Shown here: one piece after another, positions 1 through 10,910 of the stretch
How positions within the stretch are numbered: the stretch's first letter is position 1
How the letters are laid out: the number at the start of each line of letters is the position of its first letter
NCBI RefSeq assembly: GCF_042453785.1
Contig: NC_091668.1
Coordinates: 25,391,001 to 25,455,000 of the forward strand
Origin: Malus domestica
Taxonomy: Eukaryota; Streptophyta; Magnoliopsida; Rosales; Rosaceae
Direction: 5' to 3'
DNA: 64,000 nt
Program-made: the position numbers and the translations under genes
Notes under the pieces: generated by a model
What the model was told of the DNA's origin: nothing
Database searches by the model: none
What the model saw: the letters and a program-made list of their open reading frames with translations, nothing else

Positions 1-908
1 TTTGATATTAGTATTCAGTATTAGTTTTGAAAAAAAAAAGAAATTTGAATCAGTTTGCTGCATCATGTCATCATCCTCTGCTACACATCGAAACATCACC
101 GCATCCCGCCGACCGAGATCTTGTGTACTCGCAACATCGACCGCCATTGGTTTTGACGAAGCCCAGACTCGAGAACCACAAACTCGGATCCAGTTCGTCT
201 CCACCTTGGATCACTGCCGTTGTTTCTGACTCGCACGCCGCTGCACCATGAACCAGACCCGCATCGTACCCACACCCCACTGCCTGCCTGAACTTTCCGC
301 TGCATCGTCACCACGCCACCAAGTCCCTCCTGCAACCTCGCTATCTGACCACCACATGCTATAAACCCACATCGCTTGCTGCCTTGCCTTCACACTCTGG
401 AGCCTGCGTGTTTTATTGCTTGTCTTGCTAATCTAAAGGAAAAAAATTCATTTGCTTAAGTCACTGTTATTTAGTTGTTTAAAAAGTGTGATGTTGCACT
501 TGTTCGCCCAGAAGAAAAGAGAAGGAAAGAAAAAAGAATAAGAGAGAAAAAAAAGAGAGAAAAAAGAAGGAAAAAGAAAAAAATTGTTTGGAGTTTTTGA
601 GGCCCACACAAGTTGTTAGCTTGTTTGAGATTGTTTTGTGACTGTCACTCGAGTGTTTGGAATTGTGACCACTCAAGTGATAGTGTTTGTGTTTGTTCGG
701 TCGTAGTTACAATTGAGATATGGAAATCTCGTCCGTTTAGTAACGGGTTCTTTCCATATTCTTAACTCTAGCCAATCAGAACCAGAATCAGTTTGCCATC
801 AAGAATGAAGAATCAGTTTGCCAGTTAAGTCAAGTTTGCATGCCTACCAGTCCGCATCTGCTTGTTTGTAAACTCATGTCGTAACCGTCATGAGTTTGAC
901 GGGGGGGG
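1..908 (+). mobile_element. 3' internal end of an LTR retrotransposon (cut by window edge)
   Basis: No convincing protein is seen here. The stretch leads into a run of eight G (901-908) after a purine-rich TGAGTTTGAC tract, which looks like the polypurine tract that sits directly before a 3' LTR in Ty1/Copia elements. A purine-rich stretch (500-590, AG-rich on the plus strand) lies further upstream. The short overlapping reading frames at 2-400 have no recognisable domain. The element's coding part would lie left of the window, so superfamily and completeness cannot be judged. Confidence 0.5.
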
Positions 909-1130
909 TGTTGGAAAATATTAGTATATTACTATTATTTGAGTTTGTTTGTTAGTTCGTATATGGGTCTAACCCATCCGAATTAGGGTTTCTAGGTTTT
1001 GCTCTCTATAAATAGAGCTTATAGTTTAGCATGAATAATAAGTCATTCACAACGTAGCCTTTCGGCGTTCTCATTAGTTTAATAATATTCTTATTTTATT
1101 AGTCTTGTTCGTTGCGCACTCTGATATTCA
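909..1130 (+). mobile_element. Probable 3' LTR of the element entering from the left
   Basis: The block starts TGTTGGAAAATATTAG directly after the G-rich tract and contains a TATA box (CTCTATAAATAGAG, about 1003-1016), as LTR promoters do. The end at ...GATATTCA (1130) is chosen only because it gives a TG...CA unit. The true end could be as far as about 1270. The matching 5' LTR and target duplication are outside the window. Confidence 0.45.
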
Positions 1131-1367
1131 ACTCTATTTACCCTGCCTGACGAGTTGGCTGATATATTTCGGCATTGGTGTGTTTGGGAAGACAGAGTTC
1201 CAATAACGTTGCGATAGTGGTAAAGGTAAGGTAGCAGCATGGCTTCCCACCATTGTGAGCTGGCATGCAACATTTGAGATCTCAATTAGTACGAGATATT
1301 AAAGAAAGCGATGAACTTAGTAAATTATGAGTTCAATTTGAGATCTCAATTTGTGGAAACTATCAAT

Positions 1368-1393
<26 letters not shown>
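1131..1393. other. Unassigned spacer with a terminal AT microsatellite
   Basis: No gene is seen. A motif TTTGAGATCTCAATT occurs twice (about 1271 and 1339), which suggests a small duplication. The stretch ends in an (AT)n run (about 1369-1393). Confidence 0.4.
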
Positions 1394-1398
<5 letters not shown>

Positions 1399-2926
1399 AA
1401 AATGAAAAGACCCACTTACCTAAGGTCCGCGCTACAACTCCTTAGCACGAATATTGAAGCGTCACAAATGATCAACACCTAGAACAATTATCAAATCACG
1501 TCTCAGAATTCTTATCGATTGAACACGTAACTTATATAAAACACATCCCCAAGGACGTTCTAGAATGATTTGAAACCCATTGACCAAAAAGTCAACCGTC
1601 AGTCAAAGGTCGACGGTAGGGTCCATGATCCTACATAACTCAATTCAGAAGATCCACTCCTCGGATTTCTGATACGTAACTTCCAAAGATACACATTATG
1701 CTTCTAGAACATGATATTAAAGTTTCATTACGATCCAACGGTTAGATGTCCGCCAATTGCAAATTCAAGTGGCGGTCAACGTTTTATTTTACGAACTTAC
1801 AAATCCAATTTGGGAAGATCCGTACATCGGATTCCCAATCCATAAGTTTCTAATATTCTCAAATATTATGTACTAGAATGTATTAAAGTTTAGTGACGAT
1901 CAAACGGTCGAATCGTTGATTGCTATAATATTTGAATGGCGGATCTTAACGAAATTATACTCAAACAATGGAATTCCGCCAATCAGGTATCAAATATGGA
2001 ATCAGGGCATCCAAATTACCCTAGGATAGGCTGGTCAGGTCTCGACCCATGCGCCGCCGCACGTGGTGGTTTCCAGCAACCAGAAACCCACGTTTTTTAC
2101 TAACTCCAAATTCTACCAAAATTACAGGAAGTTAAAGCTCAACAAGAGGAACAAGTTTTATACATGCCACGAAGTCCAGAAGTGGACGGAAGATGGTTAA
2201 TTTCGCCAATAAAGCCAGTGGGTGCCTAAAGCTTCCCGGTGTTGATTTGTCGCCTACGGTAGTCCAACGTGGTCAAATCTAATCGGGATTTACTCCTAGG
2301 ATGATGCGCTACAAAACCCAAGTGGCGGTGTCGGCCATCATTTTTCCGATTCACTAGAAAAATGAAAAGGGTGGCCGAAGCACCATTGGTTTCCATCAGG
2401 TTTTGTGGCCTCGCACCGCCACGCACAGAGGTTAATCAAGGTGGTTCTTGGTTGAGTTTTGTAGAGAGGAGTGAGAGCTTCAAAAGGGTGGTGGTGGTGT
2501 CGAAAAATTCCACTGGAGTTGGCCGAAATCGGCAACGAAAAATGGGAGGTCACGATGGGTAGATAGGAAGAGAAGGCTGGGAGCTTTCTCTCCCCTCTCC
2601 TAATTGGCTATCTCTCTCTTCTCTAATTTCTGATTGGTCCTTCCCCCTTTAATTTGATTGGTTACAATTCCCACATGGTGGGTGGGAGTTTAATTAGTTT
2701 ATAAACTAAAATTTGAGTAAACAGTTTCAAATGTCCATAACTATACCGATGCAATCCGGACTCGCAAACGACTTTCGTCTATCCGTTCGAAGCTTCAAGA
2801 TCTATTCAGAAACATTAATTGTGAGAAACATTAATTGTGACTTCGAACGGTCAACGAAGGTCAAACATTTCATAAAAATTACTATTTTAAAATTTATATA
2901 ACTTAAAATCAAGGACGGGTTGTTGC
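1394..2926 (-). mobile_element. Solo-LTR-like block, reverse orientation
   Basis: Read on the minus strand the block begins TGCAACAACCCGTCCTTG (near 2926), a start typical of plant Ty3/Gypsy LTRs, and ends ...TTTTTACA at about 1394. It is about 1.5 kb, has no coding domain, and contains a C/T-rich promoter-like part (2580-2660). No clear 5-bp target duplication was found, so the limits are approximate. Short reading frames inside (2226-2562, both strands) have no recognisable domain. Confidence 0.35.
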
Positions 2927-2939
2927 AATTAATTTAAAT

Positions 2940-3425
2940 TGTATTTTTGCCTGAAATTTGTCTTCTTTTTAAGTTTCATTTATGTGGGAATAATAGATTA
3001 TTAATAATACTTGCATTTTTCCTTCGGATGAGCTCATTCAACTTGCAAATAACGTATCTTCATAATAGAAATTTCATATCCAGAATTGCTTTTATTTGAA
3101 AATCATCCTTATAAAAAATCATTCAAATTGGAGAGCATTTACTCATTCAAATGCATCAAATAAATCAACAATATTATGGGTGTCAAGTAACATATTAATA
3201 ATGAATTGTCCATTTATTTGATACATTTGAATGACCAAACAATCTCTTATTTTAAATGATTTTTTGCAAGGATAACCTTCAGATGAAGATTAAGAAATTA
3301 AATAGTTCTGATTGAGAAAATTCTACGATAAAGATATATTATTTACAAGTGGAGAAATGACTGCAGGTATTATTCATATAAATGTGAAATTTCATTTATT
3401 TTTCTCTCTTTAATTGGTAGGACCT
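2940..3425. repeat. Diverged foldback (inverted-repeat) element
   Basis: The left arm (about 2960-3170) and right arm (about 3208-3422) are imperfect reverse complements. For example TCATTCAAATGCATCAAATA on the left pairs with TATTTGATACATTTGAATGA on the right, and AAGTTTCATTTATGTGGG pairs with the AAATGAAATTTCAC region. The two arms cover most of the element, leaving a loop of about 40 bp. It resembles an old foldback MITE; the superfamily is not determined. Confidence 0.5.
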
Positions 3426-3675
3426 AAAAAATGTGGAAAAACAAATTTATTTTTTTAGGGTTTTATTAACACCTCGCATATTGTTGAATACACCCCACTT
3501 TTAATTTTTCAATTAAATTTATCTTAATACACCCCACTAATTTTTCTGTATTACCCTCACACCCTACACTTTCTACATACACCCCACATTCTTCACATAC
3601 ATTCAACATTCCCTCATTATTCATTCTCTCCACACCTCCAAATTTCAACACTCTTGCTAAACATGTAAATGCTAA

Positions 3676-4614
3676 GGCCATCTCCAATCAAAGGGTCCAG
3701 AGGGCCAGAGGGCCGAAAATAGCCCTAAAACCGTCTCCAACCGAGGGCTAGGCCAGAGGGCTTGGGAATCTGGGAGGGCCCCACGGGATCGGAGAGGGCT
3801 GGAGGGCTGGCTATTTTTTTTTTTAATGTTTCTTATTTCTGTCGGTTATAACCGACAGAAATAATATAATATATATTATTTCTGTCGGTTACAACCGACA
3901 GAAATAACATTTTGAATTCAAACTTCCAACGGCTAGCGCCACTAGCCGTTGTAAATCCTTTTTTTTTTATGAATTTAAACCTTTTTTTTTATGAATTTAA
4001 ACCTTTTTTTTTCTTTTTTTTTCTATAACTTCCTATAACTTCTATTTTACAAAATTTGTTTCAATTTTTTTTTAATTCTATTTTTTTCCTATAACTTATA
4101 TTTTACAAAATTTGGTTCATATTTTTTTCATATAACTTCTATTTTACAAAATTTGTTTCATATTTTTTTTTTAAATTCCATTTTTTCCTATAACTTCTAT
4201 TTCACAAAATTTGTTTCATATTTTTTTTAAATTCTAATTTTTTCCTATAACTTCCTAAGCCATTATACAACATTAAATTAAATTAAGTAACATGAAACAA
4301 CATTAAACAATATGAAACAACATTAAATAACATTAACCGACATAAAAATTATACAACACTAACCAACATGATTTTTAAATAAGTTGTAGTTTTTAAATAA
4401 TAAATTATGTTTGGCCCTATGGCCCTTTGGCCCTCGGTTGGAGACGGTTTTTTTTTACAGGGCTAAAACGAGCCCTCTGGCCCTCTGGCCCTCGGTTGGA
4501 GACGGAGGCAAATATGACCTTGTACTGTTCATTAAAATATTAATATCTTGGAGAATCTTGGAGGGCCAGAGGGTTAAAACGAGCCATCTGGCCAGCCATC
4601 GGTTGGAGATGGCC
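3676..4614. mobile_element. PIF/Harbinger-type MITE, 939 bp, with TAA target duplication
   Basis: The ends are GGCCATCTCCAA at 3676 and its reverse complement TTGGAGATGGCC ending at 4614, flanked by TAA on both sides (3673-3675 and 4615-4617). A 3-bp TWA duplication with G/C-rich ends is the signature of PIF/Harbinger (Tourist-like) elements. The terminal regions are built from repeated GGCCCTCGGTTGGAGACGG-like units, two of them near the right end (about 4426-4444 and 4486-4505) and one inverted near the left. There is no transposase. The middle (3950-4260) is a run of T-rich repeats with recurring CTATAACTTC motifs. Confidence 0.75.
3833..3908. repeat. Nested perfect palindromes inside the Harbinger MITE
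   Basis: Two near-identical palindromes, each reading TTTCTGTCGGTT + ATAACCGACAGAAA or its one-base variant, lie at about 3835-3863 and 3878-3905. Each can form a hairpin alone, and the two can also pair with each other around an AT-rich loop. Confidence 0.7.
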
Positions 4615-4617
4615 TAA

Positions 4618-5440
4618 TGAGGTCGATTACATGGCATTCAATTGTTGGTTGATATTACTGGGAGAGCACAAATCCACAATTTGCAACCCTCTCTGTTACT
4701 CATTTAGAGTCAATCTCACAAAATTTTGACCCAAAAAAGAATGACACGACATGGTGAACTTTTATCTTTTTGAAAATTATAATGGGTTCAATTCTTTTTA
4801 CTGTAAAAAACTTAAAAGAAAGCTGCCAAGCTTATCACTTGGAGAAAATTTGTTTATATTATAATGGATTTATTCATATTTTTTCAAAATTATAATGGGA
4901 ACAATTACAATGGGTTCAGTTCTTACATTTTTATTTTTATTTTTAGGGTTTAGGTTTTTATCAATTCGGGAGTTTCGGTGAATTAGGGATTTTTAAGATT
5001 TTATGGTTATGGTTTCGACATCTATGTAAGAACGTATAAACATAGGAAAATTTTCATATTAGTAAATAATTTTTGTGTGGTGTGTATTCAATTTTTATTT
5101 TTTTAATTTGGGGTTAAATAGTCATTTCATGTTAAAATACATGAATCATTTAATAATAAATATTTATGTTGGCGAGTCAACAATATGTAGTACTAATAAA
5201 AAAATCATATTTTTACTTCCATTTTTATGCCAAAATAGAAATTCTACATCTCGTCCATTAGAGAGCTTGCCAGCCGAAAATGTAAAATACCCGTTTCAAA
5301 GCATGATAAGAGACTTGGGAAGAAAGAAGATGCTCTTAATAATCCATGGGAGATACGATCGATCTTAGCCACTGAAAGTTTTGGATATTTAATTGTTTAG
5401 AAAGTGTGTAATTGTTAGAGATCTAATATCTATGGGTTTT
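4618..5440. other. AT-rich intergenic DNA, nothing recognised
   Basis: Only short reading frames without domains are present. The longest (5075-5368, +, 97 codons) has no recognisable motif and no splice or promoter context. Confidence 0.5.
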
Positions 5441-5850
5441 AAATTCTAGTTGTTTTTTTTTTTGGTTAACAAGGTAAACGCCAAAAAAATAAAACAATAA
5501 AACAATGCTGTGCTTTGAAAAAAAAATTGTTGTAAGAATAAACGGCTGTGAAATAAATCAGCAGAGTGTTTGGTAAATTTTTTTGTAAAAGTGATTTTGG
5601 AAAGAAAAAAAGCAATTTGATAGTGGGTGTTTTCATTAAAGGAGCACTGTAGCTCCGTGTGCTTTGCAAAAAAAGCCATTTTTCCAAAGCTGCAAATAGC
5701 AGCTTCAACTTTTTCCTTTGATTTCAGCTTATTTTCACAGCAGCTTCTAAAATAAGCTTTTTTTTTTCAGTTTACCAAACACCTAAAACCCTCACAGCTT
5801 TTTTTCATTGGTGCTTTTTTTTTAAGCACCTCACTCTCAAACCACCCCTA
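5440..5850. mobile_element. hAT-like non-autonomous element or remnant
   Basis: The right end reads ...CTCAAACCACCCCTA (about 5836-5850), the reverse of a TAGGGGTGG terminus common in plant hAT elements. The body has homopolymer-broken words such as GTTTGGTAAA, AAAAGCAGCTT and AAGCACC. These occur in both orientations, giving partial self-complementarity (TTTGGTAAA near 5570, TTTACCAAA near 5770). No left terminal repeat or 8-bp duplication was found. Confidence 0.4.
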
Positions 5851-6319
5851 AGAGGTCCCAACCGAGTCCACCTTGTCGAAAAGAGGCAAGAGCTTGATCG
5901 AAATCAAATGAGCCAAGAAAACACAATAAACACAAATTAGTTAGTTCATCCGTCGTAAAATACTTAAAACGATAAACATGACAAAGTTTATAAATCCAAT
6001 TCATGTGTAACAACTCACGACCAGCCTGCACTAATTCACCAAGAAGATAATTGTCACTAATTCACCAAGAAACCCATTTTGCCACGGGATTTCTAATCCC
6101 AAAATTCTTATTGGTTTTTTTAACTTACGATTAGAGGTTAAGTTGCATATTATATCATCAAAATTTATTTTTCTTTCTTTATTTCAAATTGAAAAGCAAA
6201 AGGATATAGTGGTTTGACAATTACTAATATTTGTACAATAAAGCAGCCAAGTAAAAGTTTTGAAATGAACTGCAAACTAGTTTTGAATTTTTACGAGGGG
6301 TAACTAGGGATTTTCAGTA
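5851..6319. other. Intergenic DNA downstream of the SICKLE-like gene
   Basis: Nothing with coding character is seen. A direct repeat, AATTCACCAAGAA (about 6031 and 6059), is the only local structure. The far 3'UTR of the SICKLE-like gene may extend into the right part. Confidence 0.4.
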
Positions 6320-6866
6320 TCATTCATGAAATGAACTGCAAACTTGAACAAAAAATTTCAGCACAAGGAGATCTTTCTTGGGTGAGCATAACAAGCAAAA
6401 TTGAACTTTTCCTGCAAATGGAACTTCTGTAATTGCAACCTTAACTTGGGAAACATACAGACTAATCCCGAGATTACATGTTAAACAAATCCAGAAACCA
6501 GCATCCAGTTGATAATAAAGCCACGCTGGTTTTCGAAAATTATTACAAGCCAACTCATCAAACTTCAGGCGCTTTTAGAAATACATCGATCCAGTTGGTG
6601 CCTATCTAGCACCAGTTTTGTTTTCCGTCTTGCCCGCAAGTGCATTAGTATTGCTTAGTTCTTCCTGGAATCAGGAACAACTGTTGTATACTTGGTGCAC
6701 TGTTGACAGCTTTACTGAATGAGGTAGCCTGAGTGCTCTGTCAAGCTTGGCAGCCAAATGCAGTTGTTTGAACCTTCTGAAAACTTGCTTCCGTGCTCCG
6801 CTTTGCCATCTTTATGACGGGTGCATTGTATCGTGAGAGACTCTCACTAGAACTCAGGAGCAAAGG
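6320..6866 (-). other. Probable 3'UTR of the SICKLE-like gene, carrying a decayed copy of its last coding segment
   Basis: Between about 6660 and 6790 the minus strand repeats the end of the coding exon (6835-6970). Plus-strand TACTTGGTGCACTGTTGACA near 6692 matches TACTTGGTGCATCATTGACA near 6870, followed by matching AATGAGG and GCCAAGCTTGG words. In the coding frame the copy reads SEGSNNCIW-LPSLTEHSGYLIQ and then stops, so it is non-coding now. The offset is about 175 bp, consistent with a local tandem duplication that left one copy in the 3'UTR. Confidence 0.6.
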
Positions 6867-8402
6867 TTATGTACTTGGTGCATCATTGACAGCTTCATTT
6901 AATGAGGCGGCCAAGAACTCTGCCAAGCTTGGCTGCGGCATGGACTTGTTTAACGCTTCTGAAATGCTTGCATTATTTGTGCTACTAGATCTACCAATTG
7001 AGGGTTTTGAAGAGCCATGGGTGTTCAAACATCTCAAGGGAGTATCTACCCCCTTCCAGATTACAGGTTCTAGAAATTTCCATGGGTCTTCAACCATGGA
7101 AGCATTGTAAAACCGCTCTGGCCCTGATTGTCTGTCCATTGCCCGACCATGAGAACCACGCCACCCACCTCTTCCTGAACTTGAACTAGGACTAGGGCTG
7201 CCTCCATGTACTGATTGAGGTCTTGGAGTATGGCTGAACCAGTGCCCCCTGCCTTGCCCAATAATGGAACCAGGGCTTCCTGGTGGCCTAAATCCAGGGC
7301 TTGTCGGTGGTCTAAATCCAGGGCTTCCAGGTGGTTGAAATCTAGGGCTTCCTGGTGGTCTAAATCCCGGGCTTCCTTGTGGCCTAAATCTAGGGCTTCC
7401 TTGTGGTCCATACCCAGGGCTTGCTGGTGGTCTAAATTCAGCTCCATTCCAAACTTCAGGTCGATTCCCGTGATGCATAGGGAAAGGTCTTTCCATTCCT
7501 ATGGGGCTTCTTTGAGGACTAAAATTTTGATAGGAACCTAGTACTTGGTACATTCTCTGGTCAGGCGAATAAATTCTTTGAAACTGATGAGCAGGAGAAG
7601 CAGTCATTTGAGGGTTCCTTGGTCCTCCTAAATCATGATTAAGAGAACCAAAATTAAGACGAAAGAACAACATTAAAAAATAAAATAAAAGGCAGAAAAC
7701 AAAGACGAATTTCAAGTGTTCAACACTTTGGCATAGAGCATCCAAGCATGCATCAACTATTACAATATTACATTTATTTGATAAGAATACGACTCTAACA
7801 ATAAAATGAAATTAAACCAAAAACGACCAATTTTTTCCATCACACGTCAGTGAGAAAGTACTGGTCTAGTGACAAGGAAGCATAGTGTTACCGGTAGTTT
7901 CCAACTCCATACCCTAAGCTTGCAAAAGTTATCCAAGAACAAAGTTTGTGCCTTAGAATACGAGTTATGCAATACATCGCGACATGACTAGAGTGTATGA
8001 AATTTGAAAATAAAGTCAAATGCGAAATCTACGTGTGATCATACGACAACGTCAAAGAAAACTTTGTTAAGATAATTACACATTACCTGAAAGAGGTGAC
8101 GGAAGCCTTGCCCCCGGAAACCCACCAGTATTTGAATGACTAAAATTATCTTGTGCAATCTGGTCGCCGACTTTAATCCTTTTATTGTCGGAAGAGAAGG
8201 CTGCCATAGGATCTGAGTAAAAGTCAAACCTAAAAGGAGCACAGGGCTCCTCCAGGACTGGTATAGCTGTAGTATCTTCGGCCAACGGATTGGAAAGGTA
8301 ACCAGGGACGGCTGAAGTTGTAACATTATGTGAAGCTTCGGTCTCTTCAGCTTCGACGCGCATTGCTCTAAGCCGTTCCTTTCTCTTCTCGGATTCGTCC
8401 AT
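6867..8402 (-). CDS. SIC: SICKLE-like proline-rich protein (2 coding exons, 358 aa)
   Basis: Exons read on the minus strand are 8402-8087 and 7627-6867. The donor TTTCAG|GTAATG and acceptor GATTTAG|GAGGAC join in frame (..PSPLS-G-GPRNPQ..). The N-terminus MDESEKRKERLRAMRVEAEE is a charged helix that I recall as the hallmark of SICKLE (Arabidopsis At4g24500, a nuclear proline-rich protein affecting miRNA biogenesis and splicing). The middle is a repeat of GSPGFRPP-like units, followed by an RG/S-rich part, and the C-terminus has SLAEFLAASLNEAV. A 5'UTR intron is supported by GATTCAG|GTACTC (donor, exon end 8873) and TATCCAG|GTTAA (acceptor, exon start 8407) just before the ATG. Adjacency to the Rab GGTase alpha gene (30.6 kb), as in Arabidopsis, supports the name. 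A generic hydroxyproline-rich protein label is the alternative. Confidence 0.75.
7262..7445 (-). repeat. 24-bp coding minisatellite (GSPGFRPP repeats)
   Basis: Seven imperfect 24-bp units encode variants of GSPGFRPP / GSPRFRPQ / TSPGFRPP within the SICKLE-like protein. Differences between units are mostly single bases. Such arrays can change copy number by slippage, so the protein length may vary between cultivars. Confidence 0.8.
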
Positions 8403-8802
8403 TTAACCTGGATACACAGATTGCGCAAAACCCATTTGAATAAAGTAACGTTCATCAACCTAAACACTAAATTTTTGTCAAATTAATATGAATTGAGGCT
8501 AATTTTGAAACCCTTAGTAAAAAAAATCTTCAAAGCAAGAGCCTTTCGACTAAGCCCTAATTTCACATGAAATTGAAAACCCCAAAACCCTAAAAAAATT
8601 TTATGATTTTAAATTTAACATGGCAATTGTACATGTATCAAATTCTTCAAACGCTGAGTAAAAGTAAGGATTTGTATGAACTGTATTATGAAAGGGGACT
8701 CACAAAAGTTAGATAAAAAAAAAAACAACAATAATTATTCTGGAAATAAAACCAGGGAGAGTCTGCAATTTAGAAAAAGCTATGAGACTGTTATAATATG
8801 AG

Positions 8803-9030
8803 TCTGAAATTAAACGCTAGCAGAGCAGAGAGCGGGAGATGAGGGAGGGAGAGGGAGAGGGAGAGAGAGTACCTGAATCGGAGGCGGTCCGTTTTGTCTT
8901 CTGTTGGGAATACCCGAGTTTGTCTGCCTTGGGCTGGGATGCAGAGGAAGAGACTGGTCACTGGTTGACGAAAAACCAGCGACTTTAATGAAAAGTAACC
9001 TAATTACCAAATATATATATTTTTTACCAA
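8803..9030 (-). promoter_or_regulatory. 5'UTR exon and core promoter region of the SICKLE-like gene
   Basis: On the minus strand an A/T-rich TATA-like word (ATATATATAT, plus positions 9011-9020) lies upstream of a C/T-rich leader whose exon ends at 8873. The intron that follows starts GTACTCTCTCTCC, so the GA tract at 8837-8868 (plus strand) lies just inside the intron's 5' end. Transcription start is inferred at roughly 8950-8990. Confidence 0.4.
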
Positions 9031-9089
9031 CGATATTATCTATGCTAAAATAAGGGATGAGCTCCATAGTCGGTTAAAATTAATATTCT

Positions 9090-9855
9090 TTAAATTTGTC
9101 TTTGGTGGGAATTGAACATAAGAACTCACACTTATAAAGTGAAGTTAATTGTAATTTAAGTGGCAATTACCAAATTATTTCTTTTCACAGGATAATTTTG
9201 TTCTATATTTTACTAAATAAAGTACGGGTTATGTCTTAGGAAAACAAAATACTAGTTTAGGAAGATTTTGCCTTACGTGATTTTAAACTCGGAACGTATA
9301 GATAGAAATTCAACACCGTATCTATTAGGTTATTGGATCAGGTACTTAACTTGTTTTATTGAAGACATATGCTAAACATTTAACAGTGTGATGCTTAACT
9401 AATTCTCTCACATTCTTAATGTAGATAATATCGTTTATTAAAAAAAAAAAACTATGTGTCAACAAATGAGATAGGTCACAAACGGACCAAATGCAATTTT
9501 GAGTGCTGAAAATTTGAAGTCGGATGATGTACGGTTTGGAAGCGTGTTACTCATGACATGCTAACTGGTAATAAAAAGTAGGATAAAAATTGAAAAATTG
9601 TTTCGAATCCAATCCTTTCGAAAAATCAACCCATGAAGTGGTAGAAAAACAGGAGTATTTTGCTCACCAATATAACTGTAGTGTATGATTACTGTATACA
9701 TATTATTTGCTATATGTCTTTTTATTTAACGTTAACTTTTACATTAGATGCTATTTTTTAATTTAAAAAAAATTAAGTAAAATTAAATGAAAATACACTT
9801 AATAAATTATTAAGTATATGATAGGGATGGTGAGTAAAATTGCTTCCTAGAAAAG
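9090..9855. repeat. Copy A of a direct repeat that bounds the 21-kb spacer
   Basis: This segment matches 29711-30350 in the same orientation over most of its length. Examples are CAAAATACTAGTTTAGGAAG, GTCAACAAATGAGATAGGTC and ACGGACCAAATGCAATTTTG. Part also matches 27115-27325. The left end (9090-9180, read on the minus strand) resembles a tRNA-derived SINE with a B-box-like GGTTC...CC word. There is no coding content. Confidence 0.65.
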
Positions 9856-9968
9856 GACAATGATTCACATGCCCGCGGTCTTTGTTTTATAATTTATCTT
9901 TTATTTACTATTGAAATATTCACATGTATTTGATACAATCCCCATACACCGGTCAAATATAATTCATA

Positions 9969-9969
<1 letters not shown>

Positions 9970-10015
<46 letters not shown>

Positions 10016-10100
10016 TGTTAGATTAGCCACCGACAGGATTCAAACTCACTCCGTCATACAAAGGCCCAACTCATTTCCACCACTGTGATAAAGAACCATT

Positions 10101-10138
<38 letters not shown>

Positions 10139-10140
10139 AT
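9970..10140 (-). mobile_element. SINE copy (reverse) flanked by AT microsatellites
   Basis: Positions about 10011-10112 are the reverse complement of the SINE at 39855-39995. On the minus strand both read CACAGTGGTGGAAA..GTTGGGCTTT..TGACG..GGTTCGAATCCTGTCGGTGGCTAATCTAACATCTAA in segments, allowing for a few changes. The GGTTTGAATCC/GGTTCGAGTCC word is the pol III B box. (AT)n tracts lie on both sides (about 9974-10010 and 10104-10134), so target duplications cannot be read. Confidence 0.6.
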
Positions 10141-10564
10141 AAGATTACCATTTGACCATCTTGTATTAAATACTTGTAACTATTGTAGCAGTCCCTAAAA
10201 AAACAAAGAAAAACTAATAAAAAATGCTTCAAATTTTTGAATTTTAACCAAAAACCATATACAAACTTTATTTAATGATAATGACAAGAAATAAAAAACA
10301 ATCCAACCCAACCACATGTAAGCACACACCAACCAATTCAATTATCAAATCAAAACTTTGCTGTGATTGTGAGCAGATATAATTGATAAGAAGACTAACG
10401 TGCAGTGCAAAATAAGTAGTGGAAGTAGTACAATGAATGATGAGATGGAATGGATGGATAAAATAAATTATTTTTAAAATGATGAGATGGAATGGATGGA
10501 TGAAATAAATTATTTTTAAAACATTTCATTGGGAAGGAAAACGTGAGAGTGAAGTTTCAATGGT
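10141..10564. other. Intergenic DNA with a 42-bp tandem duplication
   Basis: The word AATGATGAGATGGAATGGAT starts at 10436 and again at 10478, giving two near-identical 42-bp units (10436-10519). Nothing coding is seen. A word near 10200-10290 resembles the dispersed MITE at 10565 and 24948. Confidence 0.6.
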
Positions 10565-10720
10565 TTTTTTTCTTAGAAAAACTAATCAAAAATAGTTTGA
10601 AATCTTTGAGTTTTAAAAATAAGGACAAAATAAAAGGTAAAATGAATAGTACCAGGTTTGACTTTTAGTGTAAAAATATGATTTTTCGTTAAAGTGAACA
10701 GTACCGCGGATTTTTTGTTA
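10565..10720 (+). mobile_element. Dispersed MITE of the type abundant in Maleae
   Basis: The segment carries AAAACTAATCAAAAATAG, TTGAGTTTTAAAAATAAGGA, GTGAACAGTACC and TTTTTCGTTAAAG in order. The same string of words occurs inverted at 30385-30510 and partly at 24948-25060. I remember this sequence as a very frequent miniature element in apple and pear genomes; that attribution is from memory. Its ends are poorly preserved. Confidence 0.5.
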
Positions 10721-10736
10721 TAACTCTCTTTCTTCT

Positions 10737-10910
10737 TTTAGAGAGGGAGAGAGAGAAATCTGTTTACGTACAGAAAGAAAGAAAAGAAAAGTAGTAATTT
10801 TCAACAAAAAATCAACAGTGCAAAAGCAGCACCCAAATTACTTTTTAAATATTTCATCTGGAAGGAAAAGGCTCACAGAGAGAGAGAGAGAGAGAGAGAG
10901 ATGGAGTGTA
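10737..10910. repeat. GA-rich tracts and (GA)n microsatellite
   Basis: There are short GA runs at 10740-10760 and a longer (AG)n run at about 10877-10901. No gene is attached. Confidence 0.6.

Noticed and set aside
5075-5368. 97-codon plus-strand open frame
   Set aside because: No domain, skewed composition (F, N, I rich) and no neighbouring exon or promoter signal; typical of AT-rich spacer.
7215-7541. Plus-strand open frame (RASWWPKSRACRWSKSRA-type repeats)
   Set aside because: It is the antisense of the SICKLE-like GSPGFRPP repeat; low-complexity DNA keeps several frames open.
9090-9180. Possible tRNA gene (GGTTCGATTCTCGCC-like box)
   Set aside because: Only a B-box-like word is present, without a cloverleaf; it fits a SINE remnant. 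The boxes at 39908, 10050 and 54730 were judged the same way.
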